From Lancefieldella parvula DSM 20469 (GTDB lineage: Bacteria > Actinomycetota > Coriobacteriia > Coriobacteriales > Atopobiaceae), in the NCBI RefSeq assembly GCF_000024225.1, contig NC_013203.1, forward strand, positions 868,001 to 932,000: a stretch of 64,000 nt of DNA, read 5' to 3'. The notes under the pieces were generated by a model. That model worked only from the letters and a program-made list of their open reading frames with translations. It did not search any database and was not told the origin of the DNA. Every line of letters starts with the position of its first letter. The first letter of the stretch is position 1. Of the stretch, positions 17,803 through 26,208 are shown one piece after another. A program made the translations under genes and the position numbers.

Positions 17803-20161
17803 CTTTTTCCTCCTCTAAATCTGTATCTACTTTAGCATGTTGCACGCTCACCTTAGGTCCATGTTCTCCAGGAAATACTGTGACGTCTCCATAATCTTTT
17901 GTGCAGTAAAACCTTGCACCAACACCCTCTAAAATATCTATCGCTTCCTGTTTAGGATGCCCATAATGATTATTCTTTCCAGCACTTGCCACCGCTACCT
18001 CAGGTTTTAGTACTTGAGCAGTTGCTGGATAGAGTGACTTTGCTGCACCATGATGTCCAACTTTTAAGAAATCAATATCTCCCACATCACCCGATGTCAC
18101 CGTCTCTTTAGTTTGATCTCTTTCAGCATCTCCCGTTAAAAGCGTAGTTAACGTATTTTGTCCATCGTTATATGTCACATACAGCTCGACTGAAGCATTA
18201 TTGGCTTCTTTTGCTTTATAGCCCCTATGTGGCCACACCACACGAACATGAAAGCGACCAACATCAAATTCGTCGCCATATAAAACTTCATAAGAACCAC
18301 TACCAGAAATCCTCTGAATAGCTCTCTGTAACTCAGGCTTTTCTTGTTTTGTTATTCCTTCTCCAACTAATACACGGCCTGCCTTTACTGAGCCAACCAT
18401 ATATCTCACGCCGCCAGCATGGTCTTCATCAAGATGTGTAAGCAAAATTGCATCAAGATATGAGACGTGCTGTCGCTCCAGAGCATCGTTAACCACATCT
18501 CCTGCACTAGTATCCACAAGCAGAGAATGCACGCCATCGCTCAGCAATATGGCGTCTCCCTGACCTATATCCATCACACAAATTCTTGTTGGCGAGAAAA
18601 ACCTCCAATAGATACTTAATCCGACAATAAGCATAGATACTGCCAAACATATGCCAACTAAAACTATTCTTCTTCCCTTTGGCCATAACACATAGAGCGC
18701 CACCATTACTGCAATAAAAGCTAATGAGACTATCCAACCAATGTCGGCTACAAACACACTTGCAAAAGGTCTTTCTGATAAGAAAGATGCAAGAGTCTCT
18801 ATAAGCTTCCCAAGAAAATCTATAAAAAAGAGAACAGTATCTTGAGCTGGTTTAATACTGCTTAAAATTATTGCTCCAATTCCAAATAGACTGAGAAGTG
18901 AAAATGGACTTGTAATCAGTGCACTTGAAAGAGGTGCGAGTAATGAAAAATGGCCAAAGCACACACATGAAATTGGAAGGCATGAAAACTGAGCAACTGT
19001 TGTTGCGCACATTGTGTTTCGTACACTAGAAAATGGCTTTCTCAGCACCTTTTGTACTGCTCCATATCCAGATAAATGAAATGCAGTTTTAGCGTAATAT
19101 TGAGCAAGACCGCCATATATATTCATTCCTAAAATACAAGTTAAAGACAATGTAAAAGCAATATTTACGCTCAGTTGTGGATCAACACAAAGCATAAGCA
19201 ATGCAACAATAGAAACAGCAGATAACGTATGATTCTTCCTTCCAACACACTGCATAATGTATTTTTGCTCAACAAGGAGTATTGCCCTCAATGCAGACGC
19301 AGGCACTCCACAGAAAAGTGCATAACTGCTTAATAGAAATAAATTTAACACTCCCCTCAAAAGAGGCTTTAATGTAAGTTTTTTAAACAAAGCATCAATA
19401 TAGGCAGAGAGAATTACAATGTGACAACTAGAAATTGCAATGAGGTGCATAAGGCCGCAGCGCATAAATATTCTCGGAATGTTAAAGCTATACAGGCTGG
19501 GCCTATAGGCACAAAGACCGCATGCAGCTAGCGCTCGCCCAAAGCTCAGCTCTGGTTGAAGTTGAGAAATACAGTTTTCTCTAAATTGGGCAACTTCCCC
19601 AACAATTCCCTCTTCATAGGTTTTTGAATTCACCTTGGTTACCTGAATTGAACCAAGTACTCCCCTCTTAAATTGTTCTTCTGAAAAATCTTTATCTTTA
19701 TATCGTGTAAACCTACCTTCACAGCACAGATGTGTTTCTCGTAAGAACTGTTCCTTGGTATGTAGTCCCACACATCCAATGCATCTACCTTGGTAGATGA
19801 CGTTTGCTTGACCAATCCATGTGTGATTTTTGTAGACTAAATCTCTTGATACAACTAGTTCAAAATCATGTACGGAAGTTGACTCTAAAAGATTCACTGA
19901 CGCCATTTGACTGTCATATATAAAGAAAGACCTGATAAGGATAATTACAAGTAAGAGTAAAACTACCCCAACAGTCATAATGCTGGTATGCGCATGCTTT
20001 ACATACCAAAATCCCAAAGCAACCACCGCACAGATTCCTAGAATATGAATCAGAACTGTATCGAGCGTTGCGCTTCTTGCAATAAAAACTTGAAGCCATA
20101 AACAAACAAAAAGCAGCGCACATAGGCTATACGGAATAAAAGGACGAAAGGGCTGTTCCAT
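17786..20161 (-). CDS. comEC: DNA internalization protein ComEC/Rec2
   Basis: ComEC forms the inner-membrane channel for transforming single-stranded DNA. I set the start at ATG 20161, 4 nt after the comEA stop; the frame extends to an unsupported TTG at 20212. The 791-residue protein has an N-terminal hydrophobic and DUF4131-like part and a polytopic Competence domain (RCGLMHLIAISSCHIVI). A C-terminal metallo-beta-lactamase domain follows with MDIGQGDAILL, the motif HLDEDHAGG and KVGHHGA. All parts are present, so a functional channel is plausible. Whether this organism is competent is not shown here. Confidence 0.93.
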   Translation of the reverse strand: MEQPFRPFIPYSLCALLFVCLWLQVFIARSATLDTVLIHILGICAVVALGFWYVKHAHTSIMTVGVVLLLLVIILIRSFFIYDSQMASVNLLESTSVHDFELVVSRDLVYKNHTWIGQANVIYQGRCIGCVGLHTKEQFLRETHLCCEGRFTRYKDKDFSEEQFKRGVLGSIQVTKVNSKTYEEGIVGEVAQFRENCISQLQPELSFGRALAACGLCAYRPSLYSFNIPRIFMRCGLMHLIAISSCHIVILSAYIDALFKKLTLKPLLRGVLNLFLLSSYALFCGVPASALRAILLVEQKYIMQCVGRKNHTLSAVSIVALLMLCVDPQLSVNIAFTLSLTCILGMNIYGGLAQYYAKTAFHLSGYGAVQKVLRKPFSSVRNTMCATTVAQFSCLPISCVCFGHFSLLAPLSSALITSPFSLLSLFGIGAIILSSIKPAQDTVLFFIDFLGKLIETLASFLSERPFASVFVADIGWIVSLAFIAVMVALYVLWPKGRRIVLVGICLAVSMLIVGLSIYWRFFSPTRICVMDIGQGDAILLSDGVHSLLVDTSAGDVVNDALERQHVSYLDAILLTHLDEDHAGGVRYMVGSVKAGRVLVGEGITKQEKPELQRAIQRISGSGSYEVLYGDEFDVGRFHVRVVWPHRGYKAKEANNASVELYVTYNDGQNTLTTLLTGDAERDQTKETVTSGDVGDIDFLKVGHHGAAKSLYPATAQVLKPEVAVASAGKNNHYGHPKQEAIDILEGVGARFYCTKDYGDVTVFPGEHGPKVSVQHAKVDTDLEEEKDGGAG

Positions 20162-20165
20162 CGTC

Positions 20166-20918
20166 TTAGACACGAATATTGTCCTTAAGCTGATCAAATT
20201 TTTTCTGACCAATACCAGAAACGCGCATCAAATCTTCAGTAGTCTTAAAGGGTCCATTCTTTTGTCTGTCTGCAACAATGCGCTTAGCCAATCCTTCGCC
20301 AACACCTTTGAGTTTGGTAAATTCTTCTACGGTTGCTCGATTAATATCTACAACTGTCTTTTTGTCGCTCTTCTTATCTGTCTGCTTATTGCTCGTGGCT
20401 TTATTTTGATCTGGCTGCAAAATCTCTGGCGGCGCCTCTTCTCCCTTTCGAGGAATATAAATTTTTTGACCATCTTCTACAGGAGACGCTAGATTAATGT
20501 CTTGACTGTTGGCATCTTCAGTCAAGCCACCTGCTATTTGAATTGCGTCGTTTACACGTGGATTTACCGTCTGAAGTGCATAAAGACCAGGTGATTTAAC
20601 AGCTCCATCAACATGAACCATCATTTGAGGAGATGCTTCTTTAATCTTATGGTCATCTCCTGGCTGCTCTGTAGTCTTATCCTCCTGCGAGTGCTGTGGG
20701 TTTTCCGCAACAATCGCTCCCTGTGTAGAGTTTGCTTGATTATGTGATCTGTCAAAAGACTCTGATGTTCCAGCGCTAATCATCCCAATAAATACAACTA
20801 CTGAAACAATGCCTAGGACAACCACAGCAATAACCGCTAAAAGTTGCTGCTGAGAAAGATTAAATCTTCTCATCAATTTATTAATTAATTGGTAACGATT
20901 ATTTGAAATCTGAGCCAT
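20166..20918 (-). CDS. comEA: Competence protein ComEA (SLBB + helix-hairpin-helix)
   Basis: ComEA is the membrane-anchored receptor for double-stranded DNA outside the cytoplasmic membrane. The 250-residue protein has one membrane segment (about 26-48) and a Gln/Asp/Lys-rich linker. An SLBB domain (about 98-158, VHVDGAVKSPGLY) follows, with a second polar linker. It ends in a pair of helix-hairpin-helix motifs at about 190-250 (INRATVEEFTKLKGVGEGLA and GIGQKKFDQLKDNI). It is directly upstream of comEC. Confidence 0.93.
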   Translation of the reverse strand: MAQISNNRYQLINKLMRRFNLSQQQLLAVIAVVVLGIVSVVVFIGMISAGTSESFDRSHNQANSTQGAIVAENPQHSQEDKTTEQPGDDHKIKEASPQMMVHVDGAVKSPGLYALQTVNPRVNDAIQIAGGLTEDANSQDINLASPVEDGQKIYIPRKGEEAPPEILQPDQNKATSNKQTDKKSDKKTVVDINRATVEEFTKLKGVGEGLAKRIVADRQKNGPFKTTEDLMRVSGIGQKKFDQLKDNIRV

Positions 20919-20945
20919 AGAATCACCTCAGATTTATATTCGACT

Positions 20946-20974
20946 ATTAAGTGAATGTAAAACACAACTTTCAA
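20946..20974 (-). promoter_or_regulatory. Candidate promoter of comEA-comEC-holA
   Basis: TTGAAA and CTTAAT are separated by 17 bp on the minus strand, 28 nt before the comEA start. The spacing is ideal and both hexamers match the consensus at 4 of 6 positions. The 266-nt region upstream of comEA also holds a perfect AGATATATATCT palindrome at 21038-21049 with no assigned role. Confidence 0.5.
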
Positions 20975-21101
20975 AAATTCATCTATTATTTTTGTTCTAA
21001 ACCTGCTGGTAATCTGACACATTTATCAACAAATAACAGATATATATCTAAAAACTAATAAGAATAGGACTAAACTAAATCAGATTATCAAGCCGTTTAT
21101 A

Positions 21102-21130
21102 TAAAAAATCCGCCCCTTCATGGGACGGAT
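21102..21130 (-). terminator. Terminator after thiI
   Basis: A 9-bp stem with one G-U pair (ATCCGTCCC/GGGGCGGAT) and a 5-nt loop is followed by TTTTTTATAT on the minus strand, 54 nt after the thiI stop. Confidence 0.9.
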
Positions 21131-21184
21131 ACTAAAAATATGTATATGCAACATTGTCAAACTTTTTTGAACTGCAAAAATAGC

Positions 21185-22429
21185 CTAATCAGTAACAAAT
21201 TCAGCAGGAGCAAGCTCTTTATGACGAGCAGGCAATACTTTAGGTGGCTTATATGAAGGACACTGGTTAAAGTCAATATACTCAATATGCTGCATAAGAT
21301 TTTCAATCATTTCATCATGATTAAAAGAATTCCATGCCTCAAGAACTTCTCGTATCCTTGCATGAGTCTCAGGACGACGAGGCATAAACAGTGTGCAGCA
21401 ATCAGGAGCCGTCTGCGTTGAAATATCAAATGTATTGATATCTTGGGCGCGACGAATAATTTCTTGCTTATCAGAGCCAATCAGAGGTCTCAAAACAGGT
21501 ATGGTAACAGCCTCGTTGACAGCAGCAATGTTGTCGAGAGTCTGAGAAGCAACTTGACCAAGTGACTCTCCCGTTACCAGTGCTTTAGCACCCTCAAGCT
21601 CTGCAATCTTCTGTGCAATGATATACATCACGCGACGATACATAATGATACGGAGAGCTTGTGGAACCGCAAGGGAAATCTCACGCTGATGCTCACCAAA
21701 TGGCACAACATACATTCTGCCAATAAGGCCAGCGGACTCAAGTGCCTCAATAATATCCTGACACAGGTATTCGCTTGTATCAGAAGTCATAGGACGACCA
21801 GAGAAGTGAACTGGAATTACCGTAGCACCTCTACGACCAACCATCCATGTTGCAACAGGCGAATCTATACCACTTGAAAGAAGTGATACAACCTTACCTG
21901 CAGTTCCAACAGGAAGACCCCCAACACCGCGAATAGACGCAGCATATACGTAAGCGTTGCCCTGAACAACATGTACATACACCGTCATATCAGGATCATG
22001 CATCTGAACTTTTTTATCAGGAAAATTCTCACAAAGTACTGCACCAACAAGTTGATTAAGCTCAATGGAATGCCTTGGATAGACTGTTGAGGAACGGCGA
22101 GCATGCACTTTAAACGTAGTAAAGTTGCCAGCCTCCCCCAGCGCCTTCACAGCGGCGTTACAAAACTCCTGCTCATCCAAGCCACAACGATATGCTAAAG
22201 AAGCGCGAGCAACACCAGGAACCTGAGCTACTGCACGTTGCAGTTCTTCAGTTGCTTGTTTATCGGTGGTTTCTACAAGAAGGTAGCCAGAAATGCGAGA
22301 AACCCCCGCCACTGGAAAGTGTCGGAGGGCTCGTCGTAAATTTGTTACCAACTGATTTTCAAAAGTGGATCGGTTCTTACCCTTTAAACCAATTTCATGG
22401 TAGTGAACCAGACATACTCTTTCAGTCAT
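21185..22429 (-). CDS. thiI: tRNA 4-thiouridine synthase ThiI (no rhodanese domain)
   Basis: ThiI adenylates U8 of tRNA for s4U formation and can supply sulfur for thiazole synthesis. The 414-residue protein has an N-terminal ferredoxin-like/THUMP region (1-170), the PP-loop SSGIDSP (185-191) and LVTGESLGQVASQTLDN. The C-terminal rhodanese domain of E. coli ThiI (482 residues) is absent, as in most Gram-positives, where a dedicated cysteine desulfurase supplies the sulfur. No such gene is in the window. It lies 5 nt after rpoZ. Confidence 0.93.
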   Translation of the reverse strand: MTERVCLVHYHEIGLKGKNRSTFENQLVTNLRRALRHFPVAGVSRISGYLLVETTDKQATEELQRAVAQVPGVARASLAYRCGLDEQEFCNAAVKALGEAGNFTTFKVHARRSSTVYPRHSIELNQLVGAVLCENFPDKKVQMHDPDMTVYVHVVQGNAYVYAASIRGVGGLPVGTAGKVVSLLSSGIDSPVATWMVGRRGATVIPVHFSGRPMTSDTSEYLCQDIIEALESAGLIGRMYVVPFGEHQREISLAVPQALRIIMYRRVMYIIAQKIAELEGAKALVTGESLGQVASQTLDNIAAVNEAVTIPVLRPLIGSDKQEIIRRAQDINTFDISTQTAPDCCTLFMPRRPETHARIREVLEAWNSFNHDEMIENLMQHIEYIDFNQCPSYKPPKVLPARHKELAPAEFVTD

Positions 22430-22434
22430 AACTC

Positions 22435-22719
22435 TTAATAAACGATAGTGTTCTCGCCCTTAATTGCCTCATCAAAAGAATCTTTAACAAAGCCAAGGGT
22501 ACCATCGTTGATTTCTTTCATAGCAATAGAGACAGAATCTTTACCACTTGCAACAGTAGTAATGTCATCAAAGTCCTGAACAGCAGTTACACGCAAGTGC
22601 TGACCGTGAAGCATATTATTTATATCGCAAGCACGCTTAGAAGCAAGAGAGCAAAGTAAAAATGGATTCTGCTCAGTCTTCTGAAGCAGGCTGTCAATTT
22701 CAGGCTTAATAACAGACAT
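22435..22719 (-). CDS. rpoZ: RNA polymerase omega subunit
   Basis: Omega assists folding and assembly of the beta' subunit. The 94-residue protein contains NPFLLCSLASKRACDINNML, which corresponds to the conserved 'A-SKRA-I' helix, and a following acidic C-terminus. Its ATG overlaps the gmk stop (TAATG). The order mihF-gmk-rpoZ is characteristic of Actinobacteria and supports the call for this divergent short protein. Confidence 0.9.
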   Translation of the reverse strand: MSVIKPEIDSLLQKTEQNPFLLCSLASKRACDINNMLHGQHLRVTAVQDFDDITTVASGKDSVSIAMKEINDGTLGFVKDSFDEAIKGENTIVY

Positions 22720-23297
22720 TAAAGCTGACCTCCGTCTGATTCATAGTCATCAAAAACTTCCTCGAGCTTGCTCAGCGCAGTCTCGAGGTTGTCGTTCACA
22801 ATGCAAACAGTATAGTCGTTTGCATACTCCATTTCACGCGACGCATTAGAAAGTCTCGTAGAAATGGTCTTCTCGTCTTCTGTACCACGACCTCTAAGTC
22901 GCTGTTCCAGCTCTTCAAATGAAGGTGGCTTTATAAAGACGAGAATGGCGTTGGGATATTGTTTGTGGACCATAAGCCCACCCTGAACGTCAATCTCTAA
23001 AACAACAGACTGACCTGCAGAAATCAGGCGATCAACCTCGGATTTAAGCGTGCCATAGCAATGACCATGAACATGAGCCCACTCAAGGAATTCACCGGCA
23101 TCAACGCGCTTTTTAAATTCTTCATCAGAAAGAAAATAATACGCAACTCCATCGACTTCTCCTGGTCGTGGAGAGCGTGTAGTAGCCGAAACCGTCAGGC
23201 CTAGGTTTGGGCGCTTGTCCCTCAACAGAGAGACAAGGGTTCCTTTTCCTACACCTGACGGTCCAGATACTACAAAAAGTTTGGCTGAACGAGCCAC
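22719..23297 (-). CDS. gmk: Guanylate kinase
   Basis: Guanylate kinase phosphorylates GMP to GDP in purine salvage and nucleotide supply. Walker A is SGPSGVGKGT (11-20). The GMP-binding segment TTRSPRPGEVDGVAYYFLS and the acidic EIDVQGG motif are present. Length 192 is normal. The start is GTG at 23297 overlapping the mihF stop (TAGTG), without a strong Shine-Dalgarno, so translation is probably coupled. Confidence 0.96.
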   Translation of the reverse strand: MARSAKLFVVSGPSGVGKGTLVSLLRDKRPNLGLTVSATTRSPRPGEVDGVAYYFLSDEEFKKRVDAGEFLEWAHVHGHCYGTLKSEVDRLISAGQSVVLEIDVQGGLMVHKQYPNAILVFIKPPSFEELEQRLRGRGTEDEKTISTRLSNASREMEYANDYTVCIVNDNLETALSKLEEVFDDYESDGGQL

Positions 23298-23605
23298 TAC
23301 TTGGTCAGTGCCTCGAGGAGCTGCTCACGCTGACGAGCGCCAAGACCCTTAACGCGGCGAGTTGCGGAAATTCCGAGCTCGTCCATAATCTTTGCTGCCT
23401 TTGCCTTGCCGTAGCCAGGAAGGGACTCGATAAGAGCGGAAACCTTCATACGCTCAGCAATAGGATCGGTAGAATCAAGGACCTCTTTAAGGGAGACCTT
23501 ACCAGTCTTAACCTTCTCGCGAAGCTCTGCGCGAGCGTGACGAGCCTGAGCTGCCTTCTCAAGTGCTGCCTTGCGCTGCTCATCGGTAAGTGTAGGTAGA
23601 GCCAT
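23297..23605 (-). CDS. mihF: Actinobacterial integration host factor (MihF)
   Basis: MihF is a nucleoid-associated DNA-binding protein of Actinobacteria, unrelated in fold to IHF of Proteobacteria. I choose the ATG at 23605 because GGAGG lies directly upstream; an ATG 15 nt earlier would overlap that ribosome binding site. The 102-residue protein starts MALPTLTDEQRKAALEKA and has the diagnostic helix-two-turn-helix SLPGYGKAKAAKIMDELGIS near residues 60-80, then RRVKGLGARQREQLLE. It heads the gmk-rpoZ-thiI operon and is strong evidence for the phylum. Confidence 0.95.
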   Translation of the reverse strand: MALPTLTDEQRKAALEKAAQARHARAELREKVKTGKVSLKEVLDSTDPIAERMKVSALIESLPGYGKAKAAKIMDELGISATRRVKGLGARQREQLLEALTK

Positions 23606-23647
23606 TGTTCCTCCAAACATCGTTTTCGTACTTCATATACGAAACTC

Positions 23648-23676
23648 AATTTAATGTGCCTTTTGCACTTCAGCAA
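23648..23676 (-). promoter_or_regulatory. Candidate promoter of mihF-gmk-rpoZ-thiI
   Basis: TTGCTG and TAAATT are 17 bp apart on the minus strand. The spacer contains a GTGC-N5-GCAC repeat. A 7-bp hairpin (TTTCGTA/TACGAAA, 23624-23644) would lie at the very 5' end of the transcript, close to the mihF ribosome binding site. Confidence 0.4.
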
Positions 23677-23768
23677 AATAGTTTGCCACATAACACGTTA
23701 TTTACAAGGGATTTTTTAATATTTCTGCATTAAAAACCAACTGTTCACCATAATTACAGAAATTTTTG

Positions 23769-24500
23769 TTAATTTTTTAGTTCAGAAATGATGGCTTCAA
23801 ATGCAATAACTGGATCGTTTGCGCAGGTAATTGGCCTGCCAACTACCAATTTGCTTGCTCCAGCCTTAATTGCAGCTGAAGGTGTGGAAATTCTGACTTG
23901 ATCGCCCTTCTCGGCACCTTCTGGACGTACTCCTGGAGTCACAATGAGTGCATTTGGTCCCAAAAGCTCTCTCATTTCCTGTGCCTCCTGGGGTGAACAA
24001 ACGATTCCGTCAGCGCCAGCGTTGTAAGAAAGAGAAGCCAAACGGGCAACCTCATCCTTAATTGAGCCGTCAACGCCAATGGAATGAAGTGCCTTCTCAT
24101 CCATACTCGTAAGTACAGAAATAGCCACCAGCTTGGTGCGACCAGACTCATCAACACCACGCTCTGCTGCAGCCTCTTCTGCGCCCTCACGACCAGCTGA
24201 GATCATCTGTGCTGTACCCAGACCATGAATAGAAAGGATGTCTGCACCAGAAAGAGATGCAGAATGGACAGCACCTTTAACCTGGAATGGAATATCGTGC
24301 ACCTTAAGATCTAAAAACACCTTGAACCCACGAGCATGCATCTCGTCCACCATCGAAGGTCCATAGCGATAAAACAGTGTCATGCCAACCTTGACCCAAC
24401 GTGCATGACCGGCGAGAAGATCGGTGAGCTCCAAAGCTCTTTCTCTTGTGCAATCAAGCGCAACAATAACGGCGTCGCGTGCCTGCTCGTCTGTTAACAT
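23769..24500 (-). CDS. pyrF: Orotidine 5'-phosphate decarboxylase
   Basis: This enzyme performs the last step of UMP synthesis, decarboxylating OMP. The 243-residue TIM barrel has VIVALDCTRERALEL at the start, the catalytic LDLKVHDIP (D-x-K-x-x-D) and the phosphate-binding VVGRPI at the end. The start overlaps the pyrD stop by 7 nt. It is the last gene of the pyrR-B-C-K-D-F operon; I see no clear terminator before the mihF promoter region, only AT-rich sequence. Confidence 0.96.
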   Translation of the reverse strand: MLTDEQARDAVIVALDCTRERALELTDLLAGHARWVKVGMTLFYRYGPSMVDEMHARGFKVFLDLKVHDIPFQVKGAVHSASLSGADILSIHGLGTAQMISAGREGAEEAAAERGVDESGRTKLVAISVLTSMDEKALHSIGVDGSIKDEVARLASLSYNAGADGIVCSPQEAQEMRELLGPNALIVTPGVRPEGAEKGDQVRISTPSAAIKAGASKLVVGRPITCANDPVIAFEAIISELKN

Positions 24501-25420
24501 TCAACAGCTCCAATCAGTTCGTGGATGTCAGATACGCCCTGAGACTTTGCCCAATCAGTAAGCTCGTTCAGAATACGTGGAGCACACATAGGGTCGTAAA
24601 GGTTTGCAGAACCAACCGAGACGGCCGTAGCGCCTGCCAGAATAAATTCCGCAGCATCTTCGCCTGTTTCCACACCACCTACACCACAGATAGGGATAGA
24701 GACTGCCTGAGCGCACTCCCAAACCATACGGACAGCAGCGTTATGACATAAAGGACCACTGAGGCCGCCTGTTGGCTTAGAAAGCCTGCTCTTTCTAGTA
24801 TGAACATTGATAGACATGCCTGGAATAGAGTTAATCAATGTGAGGCCATCAGCACCCTCAGCCTCAAAAGCCTTGCCAATCTCAGCAACATTGACGGGAG
24901 CCATCTTAACCAAGATAGGCAGCTTCGTTAGAGGACGAACCGCTTTCATAATCTCTGTTGCCTGCTCAGGAGTGCCGCCAAGAGGTCTGCCGCCCTTCTC
25001 GAGATTTGGACAGCTCACGTTAAGCTCAATAGCTGAAATGTGCGGATTAAGCTCCTCAAGACGCTCGACAACGTCAATCATTTCTTGCACGGAATGTGCT
25101 GCCATCTGCATGATAACGCGCGTACCACGGTCTTCAAGGTCTTTCATGTAGTCATCAGTGTGAGCGATAAAATCATCCACTCCCGGATTAGCAAGGCCAA
25201 CGCTGTTCATCATGCCGCCGTTAAGCTCACACATACGAGGAGCAGGATTTCCTTCCCAAGGAACGCGGGCAACACCCTTCATAGTAATGGCGCCAAGCAG
25301 GGAGACGTCGTAAAAGCCTTCAAACTGCCAGCCATAACCAAAGGTACCTGCAGCAGTATTAATAGGATTTTTCATCTGGATTCCACCCAGATTGACGGCC
25401 ATTTTTACCTGGTCTACCAT
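24494..25420 (-). CDS. pyrD: Dihydroorotate dehydrogenase B, catalytic subunit
   Basis: This subunit oxidises dihydroorotate to orotate with FMN, passing electrons to PyrK and then NAD+. The 308-residue protein starts VNLGGIQMKNPINTAAGTFG and has the substrate-binding ELNVSCPNLEKGG, with the catalytic base cysteine of class 1 enzymes (C in NVSCPN). GGLSGPLCHNAAVRMVW is also present. Having pyrK directly upstream (7-nt overlap) identifies class 1B, the soluble NAD-linked type suited to anaerobes. The ATG is preceded by AAAGGAGAT. Confidence 0.96.
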   Translation of the reverse strand: MVDQVKMAVNLGGIQMKNPINTAAGTFGYGWQFEGFYDVSLLGAITMKGVARVPWEGNPAPRMCELNGGMMNSVGLANPGVDDFIAHTDDYMKDLEDRGTRVIMQMAAHSVQEMIDVVERLEELNPHISAIELNVSCPNLEKGGRPLGGTPEQATEIMKAVRPLTKLPILVKMAPVNVAEIGKAFEAEGADGLTLINSIPGMSINVHTRKSRLSKPTGGLSGPLCHNAAVRMVWECAQAVSIPICGVGGVETGEDAAEFILAGATAVSVGSANLYDPMCAPRILNELTDWAKSQGVSDIHELIGAVEC

Positions 25421-26208
25421 GCGATCTCCTTTGCTTCAAAGACAGGTCCAACCATGCAAGCAGACGCATAGCCACCCTTAGCAAGTGGGACATTGCAGGT
25501 ATTACATGCGCCAAACGCGCAGCTCATCATACGCTCCATAGAAACCTGACACGCAACATTATTGGCAATTGCAAGCTTGGCTACACTTCTCATCATAGGC
25601 TCTGGACCACAGGTATACATGGCATCCCAAACGCCTTGGCTCAAAGGCTCTTCCAAAGCTGTAGTTACAAAGCCCTTGATACCCTTTGATCCATCATCTG
25701 TCGTGACGTACACATTCTGTGCGCCCAGTGCGAGAAGATCCTCTTCACCAAAAAGTTTCTCGGCAGTTTGAGCACCAATCACAGCGTCAAATTCAACTCC
25801 CAGTTCAGTAAGTTTGCGAGCTGCTGCGATAATAGGTGTGATACCCACACCACCTGCTACTAGCACACTTCTTTTACTTGAAGCATTAAGACGCCACGGA
25901 CGACCGCAAGGAGCTGTCATGTCGCTGGCATCACCTGGCTGCATTTGAGAAAGTCTGCGCGTACCCTCACCTACCGTTGCATAGATAAGCTCGAGCATAT
26001 CGGTTGCTTTATCAGCAAACGAGAAAGACAGTGGAATGCGAAGAATATGACGTTTATCGCCTGGAACGTTAACGTTTACAAACTGACCAGGTTCCAAAGA
26101 CTTACAAAGACCTGGTACTTTAAGCTGGGCTCTATATAGATTCTGAGCAACCTGGGTATTGCTCAACACCACAAAATCAAATACCTGTGCATTTCCACGT
26201 AGTGGCAT
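25414..26208 (-). CDS. pyrK: Dihydroorotate dehydrogenase electron-transfer subunit
   Basis: PyrK carries FAD and a [2Fe-2S] cluster and links PyrD to NAD+. The 264-residue protein has an FAD-binding barrel (RIPLSFS), an NAD-binding region with GGVGITPI and YTCGPEPMM, and C-terminal cluster cysteines in SCAFGACNTCNVP plus a last one in ASACMVGPVF. All four ligands of the PyrK type are visible. The ATG overlaps the pyrC stop (TAATG). Confidence 0.95.
   Translation of the reverse strand: MPLRGNAQVFDFVVLSNTQVAQNLYRAQLKVPGLCKSLEPGQFVNVNVPGDKRHILRIPLSFSFADKATDMLELIYATVGEGTRRLSQMQPGDASDMTAPCGRPWRLNASSKRSVLVAGGVGITPIIAAARKLTELGVEFDAVIGAQTAEKLFGEEDLLALGAQNVYVTTDDGSKGIKGFVTTALEEPLSQGVWDAMYTCGPEPMMRSVAKLAIANNVACQVSMERMMSCAFGACNTCNVPLAKGGYASACMVGPVFEAKEIAW

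Noticed and set aside
20162..20212. Longer comEC beginning at a TTG
   Set aside because: The extension lies inside comEA, lacks a ribosome binding site and adds no family sequence; ATG 20161 fits better.
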